Below, piece after piece: positions 10,775-22,689 of a stretch of DNA of 64,000 bases; the first letter of the stretch is position 1; the number at the start of each line of letters is the position of its first letter. Below the pieces are notes generated by a model, which did no database searches, was not told the DNA's origin, and saw only the letters and a program-made list of their open reading frames with translations. A program made the translations under genes and the position numbers. Source of the DNA: Glandiceps talaboti (Eukaryota > Hemichordata > Enteropneusta > Spengelidae); NCBI RefSeq assembly GCF_964340395.1, contig NC_135559.1, positions 15,098,063 to 15,162,062 of the forward strand, given 5' to 3'.

Positions 10775-11100
10775 TAGTAAGGTTGAAACTTCTCAATATG
10801 GTTTCCATGGCAACCACTGCCTCATCTACAACTGAGACTAGCTAAATTACCCAACAAGTTATCCCAAACGAAAGTAATTCCATTGACAAAAGAGGTGACA
10901 GAAGATACTTAAAAAGGGTTACCATGACAACACATAGATGATTTGAAAGATTGGGACCATCGGAAAAATTATCTCACAAGGAAGCCTGGAGACATTCATT
11001 TCCATGGAAGGAGGGGGTAGAAGGTACTCAGCATGGTTTCCATGACAACTGATGCCTTTTCCAAAATGGAGGCCATGAGCTAAAATTATCCAACAAGAGA
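10775..11100. repeat. degenerate repeat, about 115-bp unit, about 3 copies, with RFX X-box-like motifs
   Basis: GTTTCCATGGCAACC (about 10800), GTTACCATGACAAC (about 10918) and GTTTCCATGACAAC (about 11034) recur, each followed by a block ending in a CAACAAG or CACAAG motif. The repeated palindrome resembles an RFX X-box. Confidence 0.5.
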
Positions 11101-11129
11101 ATTTTTGCCCTGCTTTTGTTGCCTACATC

Positions 11130-11800
11130 GCATTTGATAAAAGGGTCGATACATTTGTATGCATACAATTGAAGGTAAAATGTCATATATGTTATACTAA
11201 GTCAGTAATATACACCAGTTAACCTTTTCACAATCAAGTATATTCCTCCATACTTTTTTTTTTTGACATGTGTTTTAAAATGAATTATGGCATATTTTAA
11301 CTATTTCAGGTACAGCCAAAACAATAATACCAACCCTGATTTTATTTACAATTACAAATAAAATGACATATTTTATACTTATCGGTAATATACAACAGGT
11401 AAATTAAGTTTTAGCTACCAAGAATATTCCTCCAAGCTTTTTTTTAAAAAACAATTAAAATAAATTACGGTATATATTTTGCCATTTTAACAGCTGTAGT
11501 CAATCCAATTATCCAAACTCATGAACTGGTACATGTGTAATATTTCAGGTACAGCCTTCAACAATAATCCCAACCTACATATTGATTTTACAATTAAAGA
11601 TAAAATGTCATATGTTATACCTGTAAGTAACAGACAGCAAGTGACCTTTTACATGTAAACAACCTAAGTATATTCCTGTACAAAATCCATTTCTTCAAAA
11701 AAAAAAAAATGGCCTATTTCAACTATATTAATTAATAGAAACAGCTAAACCGATAATCCAAACTCATCAAAATTTCCATTCTTATATGATGAATTTCTGA
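11130..11800. repeat. degenerate tandem repeat, about 230-bp unit, about 3 copies
   Basis: The ordered blocks AAAATGTCATAT..TTATAC, AGTATATTCCTCC followed by a T run, TTTCAGGTACAGCC and AACAATAATACCAACC recur three times with substitutions and gaps. Confidence 0.65.
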
Positions 11801-12061
11801 TAAAATTTCCAAAATGGGAATGAATATCTTCCATTTATATTTTTCACACCTCTCTCTTTTTCTTTGGTTATGTGTATTGCATGGTTCAATATTTCGTCCG
11901 AAAATTAGAGAATTACTCTTTTTGTATTTTCAAGTTTTGCTTGATTTTACGTGTAACTGAAAATGGATTGGCGTTTTCTTCACCAAAGTAACAGCAAAAC
12001 TGTAAGGCTTTTACTTGTGAGGCATATGCTAATATGTTATTATACAGTTAATGACACTTAC
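11801..12061. other. unique noncoding stretch
   Basis: AT-rich. Nothing recognised. Confidence 0.5.
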
Positions 12062-12275
12062 CTAGCAAACTAATGAACTTCCTAACTCTAACAAAACAGA
12101 CTAGAATCTTTGACGTGTAGTGAATGAACCAACACAAAGGAAACACCCAGTAATTAGACAATCTAGAACGGAGACATGTTAAACACTGTGAATTTATCAC
12201 AGCTGTTGTATAAGACTGTCTCGACTTCACAGACATTACCACTCAAGTCACTTTAGCACTTCATTTATATGCCAA
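12062..12275 (-). promoter_or_regulatory. candidate promoter plus 5' noncoding exon, minus strand
   Basis: On the minus strand a GTATTGGCATATAAATG stretch (inverted CCAAT-like plus TATA box, about 12262-12278) is followed by about 175 nt and then a near-consensus donor, GCTAG|GTAAGTG, with the exon ending at 12062. The arrangement fits a first exon that splices to the acceptor at 7316. If so, the small ORF starting at 12242 would be an upstream ORF, which stops at the TGA in the 5' UTR of exon 1. Inference only. Confidence 0.3.
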
Positions 12276-12817
<542 letters not shown>

Positions 12818-12976
12818 GTGTATATATAAAATAAATACCGCTCTACATACTTAGTACATATGTATTGAGTATCGTTTATTCCAGTATAGACATATCTCAT
12901 ATACTGAGTTTATACTGAGTTTATATATGTGTGTGTGTATACGTATATACATATATGTATACATATATATATATAT

Positions 12977-13018
12977 TCAGATTATTAGCTATACTTATTC
13001 AGATTATTAGCTATACTT
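12977..13018. repeat. direct duplication of about 21 bp
   Basis: ATTCAGATTATTAGCTATAC is present twice back to back (about 12975 and 12998). Confidence 0.85.
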
Positions 13019-13019
13019 T

Positions 13020-14128
13020 GAGAAATAATGTGCTTCAGAAGTAAAACTCTTACACTATTGCTGAATATTACACTGTACAATTTGTACTTTGAAAAGTTTG
13101 AGAAAGTGTTGCATTGTATTAATATATCATTCTTCCTACTTCTCTGGGGACCTCTGAATCCAACTCAATGACACTATTGAAGTTTGTGATTCCCTAGTTA
13201 CGGACTATTGAGATTTTAACATCCTAGTCCCCCTGAGCATGAGACCCCCCTCCCCAACAAAAAAAAACAACAAAAAACAACAAAAAACGAGTCTAGCACT
13301 ATCCGTACATCAAATCTCACGATCTCTCTTAATGAGGTCAGAGATGAGTTGATACCATATTAACATCTAGATTACCCTTACACATACACACGGGTACATC
13401 TACACCTTATAAAAAACTTATTCAACATTGACAGATTTGTAATAACATTTTCCCAGCCGGCCACACACCAATTCTTATCCCTAGTAGTACATGTTATACA
13501 ATAACTGTTCTCTGTAATGAACCACTCACATATTCTTCTAACACCCTCCTCTTTGATTAAGTCTGTCTCACTGTTATTACAGAAAACATGTTTGAAAACT
13601 AAAATGAGTGTGAACGTTACTTACACCTGCAGATAATGTATTACATATCACCTTTTCAGACCATTTCAGTTTTAACACCCTGTTGAACTCCCCAAATCAC
13701 TAACTCACCGGTGACACATTGCAAAATCACACCACAGCACTTTTAAAGTACTATAGGGCATGACATAACAATGTTACGTATACCACTTATAATCATTAAC
13801 TTAAAGGGTCTTACATGTATGTTTTACAACTAGGCGATTATCTTTGTTTAGGGGTCATTCTTAAATGTATTATGTAGACCATAGAGGGAGACTACAATGC
13901 CAATCGTATGTATACATACATGTACAGTTCAATTAGAGAAGTCAACTAATTAATTAATTACTAATGAAGTCACATCACTAATCAGTTCATTGTAATTTGA
14001 GAGTAATCGACCTACAAGATTCAATTTTCTATCTTCAGTTAATTGTTCCATACAATTTAGTCTTGTTATTTAACGCTGATGGTGGCCTGGAGTTGCATGT
14101 TTACATTTACATTCATGGATTTACAGCT
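13020..14128. other. unique noncoding stretch
   Basis: An A-rich AACAACAAAA tract lies at 13258-13288. No gene or repeat family was recognised. Confidence 0.5.
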
Positions 14129-14300
14129 ATCTGACAAGAGGTGGGGGACAGTGACACAGATAGTACCGCTGTCAGGGTTCATCTGACAAGAGGTGGGGCC
14201 AGTGACACAGATAGTACCACTGCCAGGGTTCATCTGACAAGAGGTGGGGGACAGTGACACAGATAGTACCACTGTCAGGGTTCATCTGACAAGAAGTGGT
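14129..14300. repeat. minisatellite, 52-bp unit, 3.3 copies
   Basis: ATCTGACAAGAGGTGGGG starts units at about 14129, 14181, 14232 and 14284. The rest of each unit carries CAGTGACACAGATAGTACCA and TGTCAGGGTTC. Confidence 0.92.
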
Positions 14301-14304
14301 GTGT

Positions 14305-14616
14305 ATGTGTATGTATATGTCTGTCTGTCTATCTGTCTGTGTCCGTCCGTCTGTCCGTCCATCCGTCCGTCCGTCTGTCTATCTGTATGTATGTATGTAT
14401 GTATGTATGTATGTATGTATGTATGTATGTATGTATGTATTGTATGTATGTATTGTATGTAAGTACGTACGTACGTACGTACGTACGTACGCACATACAT
14501 ACATTTTGTACATACGCATGCATGCATGCATGCATTTATATATGTATGTGTGTATGTATGTATGTATGTATGTATGTATGTATGTATGTATGTATGTATG
14601 TATGTATGTATGTATG
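14305..14616. repeat. compound tetranucleotide microsatellite
   Basis: Successive blocks of CTGT, CCGT, GTAT, the palindromic GTAC, CATG and TATG. All ORFs across it, on both strands, are MYVC/THTY artefacts. Confidence 0.97.
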
Positions 14617-16375
14617 AATGATACATGTCCACCGGGTATGTACATGTATGACTGTTGGGGTTACAATGTACATTGTATGTCTATGTTCTGTATACATCTA
14701 TTCTAAACAAATTATACACACACAAGAACATACTGCTAATTGCCTTCTCACTGTCAATGAAACCATACAGGATTCCATTTCTCAGAAGCCTTTCAAATAC
14801 AATGAAACAAGTTTACACACCATTTTAACATTGTATGGTTTCCAAAGCCAGATACAGTGACAGACATAAACAAATATACACACTGAAAATTCATATCCTT
14901 CATTTGCAAGGTTATTTGAGTATTTTCTTTACAACTAAAACATCATTTGATCAAAAACTCACTTTACAAAAAATTAATAATAATTTGGTAATGATTTTTG
15001 CCCTTTTATTTGTTGTACACATTGTGTACACTTTAATATAACATTAAATTTCCACAATAAAAATAACAGTTTAAAAATTAACATTACCTTGGTTCAAAAT
15101 TGACAATTTTTACCTTTTTATTTCAATAAACCACATGTTGATCACATGTATCAAATTTGCAAAAAGAAAATCACTTCTTATACAAAACAATCTGTTTGAA
15201 AATCAAAATTACCTTGGCTAAATATTACCTCTTTATATCAATACACTAGATGGTAATTGCATATATCAAATTTGCACACACACACACACACATTTTTTAC
15301 CTTGGATAAAAATTAATAATTTTTACTCTATAATTGTATATGCTACTCCACAAATGAGCTTACGAAGCCACGAAATCATACGGTAGTTAACTTAAATTCT
15401 ACAAAAACCAATTATCTACTTTGATAATAATATCACAGTTAATAATCAGTAAAACATTAAAGGGGCACAAGCTGAGTTTATCCGTGTATAGGCGTAGTTT
15501 ATGTTCAATATTTCAAAGTTACTCGCAGTATTCTACTTACTGAAGCATACTTAAACATCACTTACAATTGACTGAACTCAAACCTGGCATCAAGATATAA
15601 CTTATAAACGATCGGAAGACGTAATTTATCATACAGATTTATAATTTAGAACCTTCCACAGGTTATGTACCTCTTAACACATTTAACATTTTGTGAAAAT
15701 ATCACAAGTTGTTGATACTTTATTTAGCAAAGGATGACTGATACTAACTAGTGTACTTGTTGTCATGGTCAAGGTGATGTCATAGGAACAATTATTATGA
15801 TTGGTTTATTTAGCAGTGTTTCTACTTAATTACCTTGAAGTATACATATCAAAAAATGTTCAAGAAATCCTGACTATACAACTAACTGTCTAAACAACGT
15901 CTGAAGACAATATTAATGTTGTAGATAGCATGTATTGATATTAAAATCATCTCAAAATAGTTTGAGGTTATTATTTATGTATTTTCACTCCAGTAAATAG
16001 TTTATAAATTCAGATTGATGTGTAAATGAAAACCTAGCCAATGTTCAATACCTATATCAAATAATACCTTTGTTTCCTGTTGTTTTTGTCTACATAGCTG
16101 ACTTGTGATTACACCTACTGTCTGAACTCAAGTTATTTATCACTACAAATCAGTACTGACCTTCAATTCCAAGGATGTAATTTACTTTTAGTTTAAATTG
16201 ATAAATTGTATTTCCTACACACACACACAGGAAATTCAAATTATCATGTTGCTCTAATGATAATAGGTTTTGGTAGACCTTTATTACCAAGATTGGGTGT
16301 AATATAAATCATTATGTAAGGATTTAAAGAGAAAAACATACTGACAAATCAGTGTTTTAACAAAAGAAAGTGTGT
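14617..16375. other. AT-rich noncoding stretch
   Basis: Weak recurring blocks ACCTTGG...TTTTTACC near 15085-15330 and a short (CA)8 at about 15277. Otherwise nothing recognised. Confidence 0.5.
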
Positions 16376-16394
16376 GTGCATGTGTGCGTGCATG

Positions 16395-16453
<59 letters not shown>

Positions 16454-16616
16454 ACACAAACATGCGTGACTTAAGTTGAATGCAAAGGTGGATGTGCATG
16501 TGTGAATTGATGTATGTACATGTATATGTATGTGTGTATGTACATATGTACATATGTACATACATACGTGTGTGTGTGTATGTGTATGTATGTATGTATG
16601 TATGTATGTATGTATG

Positions 16617-16684
<68 letters not shown>

Positions 16685-16700
16685 CATACAAATGTATCTG
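16376..16700. repeat. compound microsatellite (TG)n, (GTAT)n, (CTAT)n
   Basis: (TG) at 16398-16450, GTAT at about 16576-16618 and CTAT at 16619-16684, about 16 units. ORFs here are artefacts. Confidence 0.97.
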
Positions 16701-17039
16701 TGTCTATGTGTGTATATATACATAATACATGTATAGATTTACTATATACTTCAAAATACATGTACCATATTAATATTGGTCATATGCCCTTTTTACACTG
16801 CAGACAGGAACCATTTCACATCCTTTCTGCACACACAAGTCTAAATTTACCTAGCACCAGCTGAAGTTGACTGGACACCTGTTGCATACATACTGACAGA
16901 CATATATGATAAGCTGATTGAAGCAGACATAAATCTGTCTGTTTGCATACATCCAGGATATTGTGGTTGAAACAAATTGTTGAGTCAAATAGGACTGACT
17001 GTGATGTCCTGTATGAAGTATAGCTTATAGTTTATGATT

Positions 17040-17300
17040 CCCTTTCTGATGGGGCTAACAGTAGGGCTAGCTCTGTGACAGTGTCAACACTGGTCTGGTG
17101 TGGTGCTTACACCTCATCAGCATGCGTTAGAACCTGGGAAGGCTAATGTCTGCACCAGGTGCTAACACTAGGCTGGTACTAATACCTCCCTACATGTAGC
17201 ATATGTTAGCAACTGAAGGGTTGATGTCTGCATCAGCTATATATAACATCAGGTTAGTGACAGTGGTGACACTAAGTTAACATATTACTAGCATGTGGTA
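17040..17300. repeat. family F repeat (TAGC / TTAACACCAGG type)
   Basis: Runs of short motifs such as GGTGCTAACACTAGGCTGGT, GGGCTAGC and ACATCAGGTTAGTGA, also seen at 20560, 26380, 35200 and 46250. A typical copy opens with CCCTTTC..AT and contains a CTCATCAGCATG block. Confidence 0.6.
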
Positions 17301-18095
17301 GCAACTGGAACTTGGAAATATTAATTCCTGCATCTGGCCATAGACAATGTCTACTGTCTATTGCCATTGTCTATGATCACGCTAGCACTGTGTTATTATC
17401 ACATAATAATATCAGACTGACACAGGTCTAGAAAATTGGACAGGGAACCTTGAACTTTACAAGTACTATGGTCCCAACAAATTGCTTAGAGGATTGACAG
17501 AAATGAGATCAACGGAGAGCACACGACTCGCCATCAGAAATTGACAGATTCCATTCAAATAACATATATCCCAATTTTTAGTTGTATCTCCATGGACAAC
17601 ACAGCAATCTGTTGCATTTTAAAAATAGATGTCAAACATATGTACATGTATAGAGTATCAGTTTTGTTCCTGGCACTTGCTAAAAATATGACTAAAATGT
17701 GCATAAAACTTGAAATATATTAGCCAGTTTACCTTTCTATGTTAGGCCTAATGAAAAAAAAATGTGTTCAGCAAATAAAAATGCTCTCATCCAGCAAGTA
17801 ACACAACAACCTGAACTCACCAAATGATTGAGCTTAAATCATTAAATGTATATTTTAAAGCACAGCCTTCTGGTGAACACTTCCAAATTTTGCTACAAGG
17901 GATAAGAAATGAACGTCTGCCACATCAAAAAGAAGAGTATGCATGTTTATTCTCAGACAGAAAGTCAGGATGCGTCTCAAAGTCTGCTGACAAGAACAAT
18001 CTAAATTTATCAAGTATATGTTAAGGACGAGAGAACACCTGTTGCATACTCATCTCACTCCTACACAGTCTGTAATTGATGAGGGGGGAAGTCAA
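17301..18095. other. unique noncoding stretch
   Basis: Nothing recognised. Confidence 0.5.
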
Positions 18096-18585
18096 CATAA
18101 ATTTCACTGTCTGCCCATGACATATTTTGTTCCACCATAGACACTACACGAGAATATGTTTGTCTCATTACTGACTAAATTTACACAATTAAACGTAGGT
18201 GGTACTTAATACAGCTTTTATATTTCAGTAAATATTAATTTGTGACGGCATAAAAAAAGCATTTCACTGTCTCCCAAGACATAGTTCGTTCTATCATATA
18301 CATTATGAGACGATTTCTATCCATCTGTCACTAAAGTTACACAGTTACACAATATTGGTAGTACTGTTGTTTTTATATTTCAGTATATATTAATTTGTGA
18401 TAGTATAAAAAATGCATTTCATTGTCTCCAAAGGCATAGTTTATCTCTCATATACATTATAGGAGAAAATTTCTATCCCATCTACTGACTAAATCTCTGC
18501 AATCAAATATACAATGTACAATGTAAGTACTTTTCATTTTGATTTTTCCATTTCAGTAAACATCAATTTGTGATAGCTTACATTC
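18096..18585. repeat. tandem repeat, about 160-bp unit, 3 copies
   Basis: TTTCACTGTCT, CATATACATTAT, TACTGACTAAAT, TTTATATTTCAGTAAATATT and AATTTGTGA recur in that order three times. Confidence 0.8.
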
Positions 18586-18666
18586 TACTGTTTGTTTATA
18601 CAATATTGTATTGAATGTGTACCTGTACGTATCAACTGTACAATATCAAGTACATGTACACTATAT

Positions 18667-19006
18667 TATACCATGCACAAGCCAAGTTGTACAACAAAAT
18701 ATAGAATTTATACCCTGGTTATGTCATGACAATGTCTACATCACTGGTTCTGCTGTGTTTGAAATTGGAGTCAAAACATTCAAAATTGCAACTACTTTCC
18801 CTGATTTTTCTTTGATATTACTGGCACCAGTATAATTATTTTATTCTCCAATATTTTTCTCCATTCAGCTGGAAAATATGAGTGACCTAAGGGGTTTGTC
18901 ACTACGAGTCTAGCAAGTCTAGCAACTCGTAGTGACAAGGCCCCCTTAGGTCACTAGTATTTTCCTTGGAGGAACAAAGAAATACATTGGGGAATAACAT
19001 CTAAAT
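18667..19006 (+). mobile_element. family A hairpin-tail repeat, near full length
   Basis: Starts TATACCATGCACAAGCCAAG. Then CATCACTGGTTCTGCTGTGT, CCTGATTTTTCTTTGATATT and ACTGGC, then the tail. The tail 18841-18995 is a foldback: GGAAAATATGAGTGACCTAA at 18871 pairs with the reverse complement ending GTATTTTCC at 18965, with a loop of two AGTCTAGCA copies. No ORF of note. It could be a non-autonomous DNA transposon or a SINE with a structured 3' end. Confidence 0.88.
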
Positions 19007-19252
19007 ATATATATATATACAGCATATATAATTATCCAACTGCATACAATATCTGAACAAATTTCAATATAGAGTATACATACAAGAATAATATTATATG
19101 CAGTACATGACAGTACCCATACAAAATCAACAGTACACAATATATACATCCAATACCCAACAATATATTATGTAGAGTATGTATATGGTATCTGTACAAA
19201 ATCCAACTGTATACAACATGTACATGTATACAGACACAATCTGTACATTATA
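19007..19252. other. AT-rich spacer between two family A copies
   Basis: Short recurring tacaatat/atacaacatg blocks, too irregular to call a repeat. Confidence 0.45.
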
Positions 19253-19590
19253 ATACCATGCACAAGCCATTTAGAACAAAAAATATGGAATGTATACTCA
19301 AGTCGTTCTACGTCACGACAACACGTGTCTATGTCACAATAACAATGCGTGTCTATGTCACTGGTTCTGCTGTATTCTAAATATGAGTAAAAACATTAAA
19401 AATTGCAATTACTTTCCCTGATTTTTCTTCGATATTACTGGCGCTGGTATAATTATGTTATCCTCCAATATTTTTCTTCATTCAGCCGGAAAATACTCAT
19501 GACCTATGGGTTGTCGTAACAAAGGCCCCTTATGTCACTCATATTTTCCTTGGCTGAACAAAGAAAAATATTGGCGAAGATCTAAATACC
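19253..19590 (+). mobile_element. family A hairpin-tail repeat, near full length
   Basis: TACCATGCACAAGCCATTTA, TCGTTCTACGTCACGACAAC, GTCACTGGTTCTGCTGTAT, GATATTACTGGCGCTGGTAT and the hairpin tail (CTTCATTCAGCCGGAAAATA ... TTGGCTGAACAAAGAAAAA). Same orientation as the copy 250 bp upstream. Confidence 0.88.
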
Positions 19591-19879
19591 AAACAGCATA
19601 TTATGTACACTATACAGACAGTATCTGTATAATAATATTCAACTAATAATTATTGACAACTTAAGTTAATAACATGGATCCAATACACATCATAGCATTC
19701 AAGGTAATTGCAGCGAGTGAAATAATTCTAAAAATTCATTCAAAATATACAATAGTACACCTAAATTTAATTAGTTGTATATATTTCAATCTGACTGACT
19801 CACTACGCCAGACAATGTGCTAATGTTGTACGCAGTTGCTTCAATTTCATTAGCTAAATAACAGAACAGTATGCAAATA

Positions 19880-20235
19880 TAGTCTGATCAGCTGATTATA
19901 AAGTTCAATTTCATGGGATATTTTCAATTTGATTGGCTAAGCACAAACTTTAATTTTATGTGATATTCAATCTGATTGGCCAATTACAAAGTTCAATTTT
20001 ATGTGATATTCAATCTGATTGGCTATGTAAGTACAAAGTTTTATTTTATATGTGATATTCAATCTGATTGGCTAAGTACAAAGTTTAATTCTATGTGATA
20101 TTCAATCTGATTGGCTAAGTACAAAGCTTTATTTTATATGTGATATTCAATCTGATTGGCTAAATACAAAGATCAATTTTTTGTAAGATATTTAATTTCA
20201 TTGGTAGAACACAGAGCTTAGTTTATATGTGATAA
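19880..20235. repeat. minisatellite with phased inverted CCAAT boxes, about 43-49 bp unit, 6-7 copies
   Basis: TGTGATATTCAATCTGATTG plus GCTAAGTACAAAGTTTAATT repeats. GATTGGCT/C (AGCCAATC on the other strand, the NF-Y core) starts at 19931, 19974, 20017, 20066, 20109 and 20154. Confidence 0.85.
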
Positions 20236-20554
20236 TTCAAGTTGATTAACTGTCAATACTGACACTAGACCTAGCGAAACATTTCAGCAGCATGTACGTG
20301 TACAATCTGATTAAAATCTGATGTAGTGAACTTGGCATGATTTCCTCATTTACCTCCTCCTTTTATTGTCATTTGATCTTTTTTTGTTCTGTGAGCACCT
20401 TGTACCTACATCTGACACAATACCATAGGAGTTCTTGTACAAATCTCCTACTTTCGTGTAGCCAACCAGAATCTGTCTTACAATATAATATAATACTCGA
20501 CGATCAAAAAGGTAGGCTTGAGATAGTGAAACCATATAACAAGTCTCCGGGTCA

Positions 20555-20625
20555 CCCTTATGTTAACACCAGGTCAACCCAGTGTTAACATCAAGCTGAT
20601 ATTAGGCTAGCAATACGGAAAGATA
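20555..20625. repeat. family F fragment
   Basis: TGTTAACACCAGGTCAACCC, AGTGTTAACATCAAGCTGAT and ATTAGGCTAGC match the 35330-35390 copy. Confidence 0.55.
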
Positions 20626-21540
20626 TTCTAGAGTTGTACACTGTATGTAAAGAACAGAACAAACTTTAAAATCACACAAAACCTAATATCTACTGGGAAG
20701 TACAGGAAATGATTTGTACAGTATATGCCTCCTGTTGACTTAAAGCCCTATATACAGTAAAAGACACAAGACACTTAATTTCCGAAACTGCTGTAAAGCT
20801 CTGCAGGAACGACTACTGTACACAACTCCTGGACTACACCAAGATAAATATGTAACTCTATACACAACCCTTTCACTGTGAGAGTACCTAGGTCATTTCA
20901 TAATTTGTAAACATGTACTGAATGAAAGAATACATACAATGTAGACGGCTCCATGCACTTGGCTGAAAAAGCAGACAATTGGTGTTAGTGATAGAATAGT
21001 GTGGCTAGAGAGAAAGGAGGGATACCAGTATACAATGTACATGTAAGGTATTTGACTACTAGGGTAGGTATGTTTGCTACTTGGGTACTAAAAGTTACTA
21101 GTGACACAAAAAAAACCTAATTTTGTCATCTGTTGACAATTTTCCTTACAGCAATGCGTAACCATTGATCGGGTCTGGGAGTAATTTTCATAGAGGATGT
21201 TGACATTGTAGTTGCCCCTCGTGAAATAATGGTTTGGTCCATATGAGAAGCCCCATGAAGTCTTGAATAACCTACATGTTGTAAAACAATAACAATGTCT
21301 GTGTTTGTGTATAACTTTCCCATAGCACTTTACAATTACTACTCCTGGCATAGACCTATAGTGACACGACAGCCCATTATATTTCCTTAGTTCTCCTGGG
21401 AACGCACAATCCATTGCAACCTCAGTAAGTACATAGGATTAAAGTATTCACATTGCCACCTCTATCCTACCAGGTTCCTAACTATTGACGAGGGCACAAT
21501 CGTTGTTAGTCCTTGCCTATGAACTTAAGCCATTCAAACA
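20626..21540. other. unique noncoding stretch
   Basis: Two overlapping short minus-strand frames (21088-21414) have no recognisable family. Nothing else seen. Confidence 0.5.
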
Positions 21541-21544
21541 CAAA

Positions 21545-21870
21545 CAGCGGCAGCAAGGTTTACACCTGAAACCTGTACATTCCAAAACTGGCCACTCTTA
21601 AACATTTTACCATCATGACTCCACAACCTGTAACCTACAGATTCCAAAACTGGCCACCTGGCCATCTCAACTATTTGACCATGACTCCACAACCTGTAAC
21701 CTACAGATTCCAAAAACTGGCCACCTGGCCATCTCAACTATTCGACCATGACTTCACAACCTGTAACCTACAGATTCCAAAACTGGCCACCTGGCCATCT
21801 CAACTATTTGACCATGACTCCACAACCTGTAACCTACAGATTCCAAAACGGGACACTCTAACTATTTGGC
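21545..21870 (-). repeat. minisatellite of a tRNA-like (SINE head) unit, about 66 bp, 4-5 copies
   Basis: Minus-strand unit: CATGGTCAAATAGTTGAGAT, GGCCAGGTGGCCAGTTTTGG, AATCTGTAGGTTACAGGTTG, TGGAGT. It lines up with the tRNA-like stretch at 56265-56350 (GTCAAATGGCTAGAGTGGC ... GAATCTGCAGGCTGCAGGTT), so a SINE-like head seems to have been amplified in tandem. Confidence 0.75.
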
Positions 21871-22004
21871 AACCATGGCGCCACATATCTATCCCCTTCT
21901 AAGTTCTGGTAATGTACCCATCAATCTAAACAAAGGTACAGTGATTGTATGATACTGTATTGCTATCAAATGTATAATCATGCTCTATGTGTTCCCATTA
22001 AACT

Positions 22005-22680
22005 TTTCATCTCCATCCCTACAGACTAGTAAGTCTAAACTTAGTCTCAGGTGCATGTATCCACTGCAGTAGTGAACATTATATCATGTTCTTTCAATCT
22101 AGAATCTTATATCTCCATCCCTCTAGACTAACAAGTTTAACATCTGTCTGACATACATGTATCGTTTGCACAGCAGTATCACATCATTTTAATCTGTATA
22201 CTTTTTATCTATACAGCCCTTTAGCCTAGCTAGTCTAACTTTGAAGACAGGTATATGTATATTTTCCATGGCAGTATTGTACGTTTTATCATTTTTTTCA
22301 TTTTGTTTACCTTTCATCCCCATCCCTCTAGACTAGTATGTCTAACATTCACCTGACATACATGTATCTTTTGCACAGTAGTATCACATCCTTTCAATCT
22401 GTACACTCTTTATCTACAGCCCTTTCGCCTAGCTAGTGTAACTTTGAGGACATATATATATTTTCCATGGCAGTATTGCACGTTTTATCATTTTTTTTCA
22501 TTTTGCACACCTTTCATCTCCATCCCTCTAGACTAGACTAGACAGTCTAACTTTGATTGAGATACATGTACTGTACATATACATATATCATATATGTTTT
22601 CAAGGCAGTATTAAACGTGATATCATGGTCTTTCAATCTACAAAACATATCTCCTCCCTTCCAGACTAGTAATATTGTCG
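22005..22680. repeat. tandem repeat, about 110-bp unit, about 6 copies, dimeric period
   Basis: CATCTCCATCCCTCTAGACT plus AGT.TGTCTAAC opens successive units. Alternate units share GACATACATGTAT..TTTGCAC or ATATTTTCCATGGCAGTATT, giving a higher-order period of about 220 bp. Confidence 0.8.
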
Positions 22681-22689
22681 ACAATACAT

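Noticed and set aside
21088-21414. 108-codon minus-strand Cys-rich ORF
   Set aside because: No recognisable domain, an overlapping open frame on the same strand, and no splice or promoter support.
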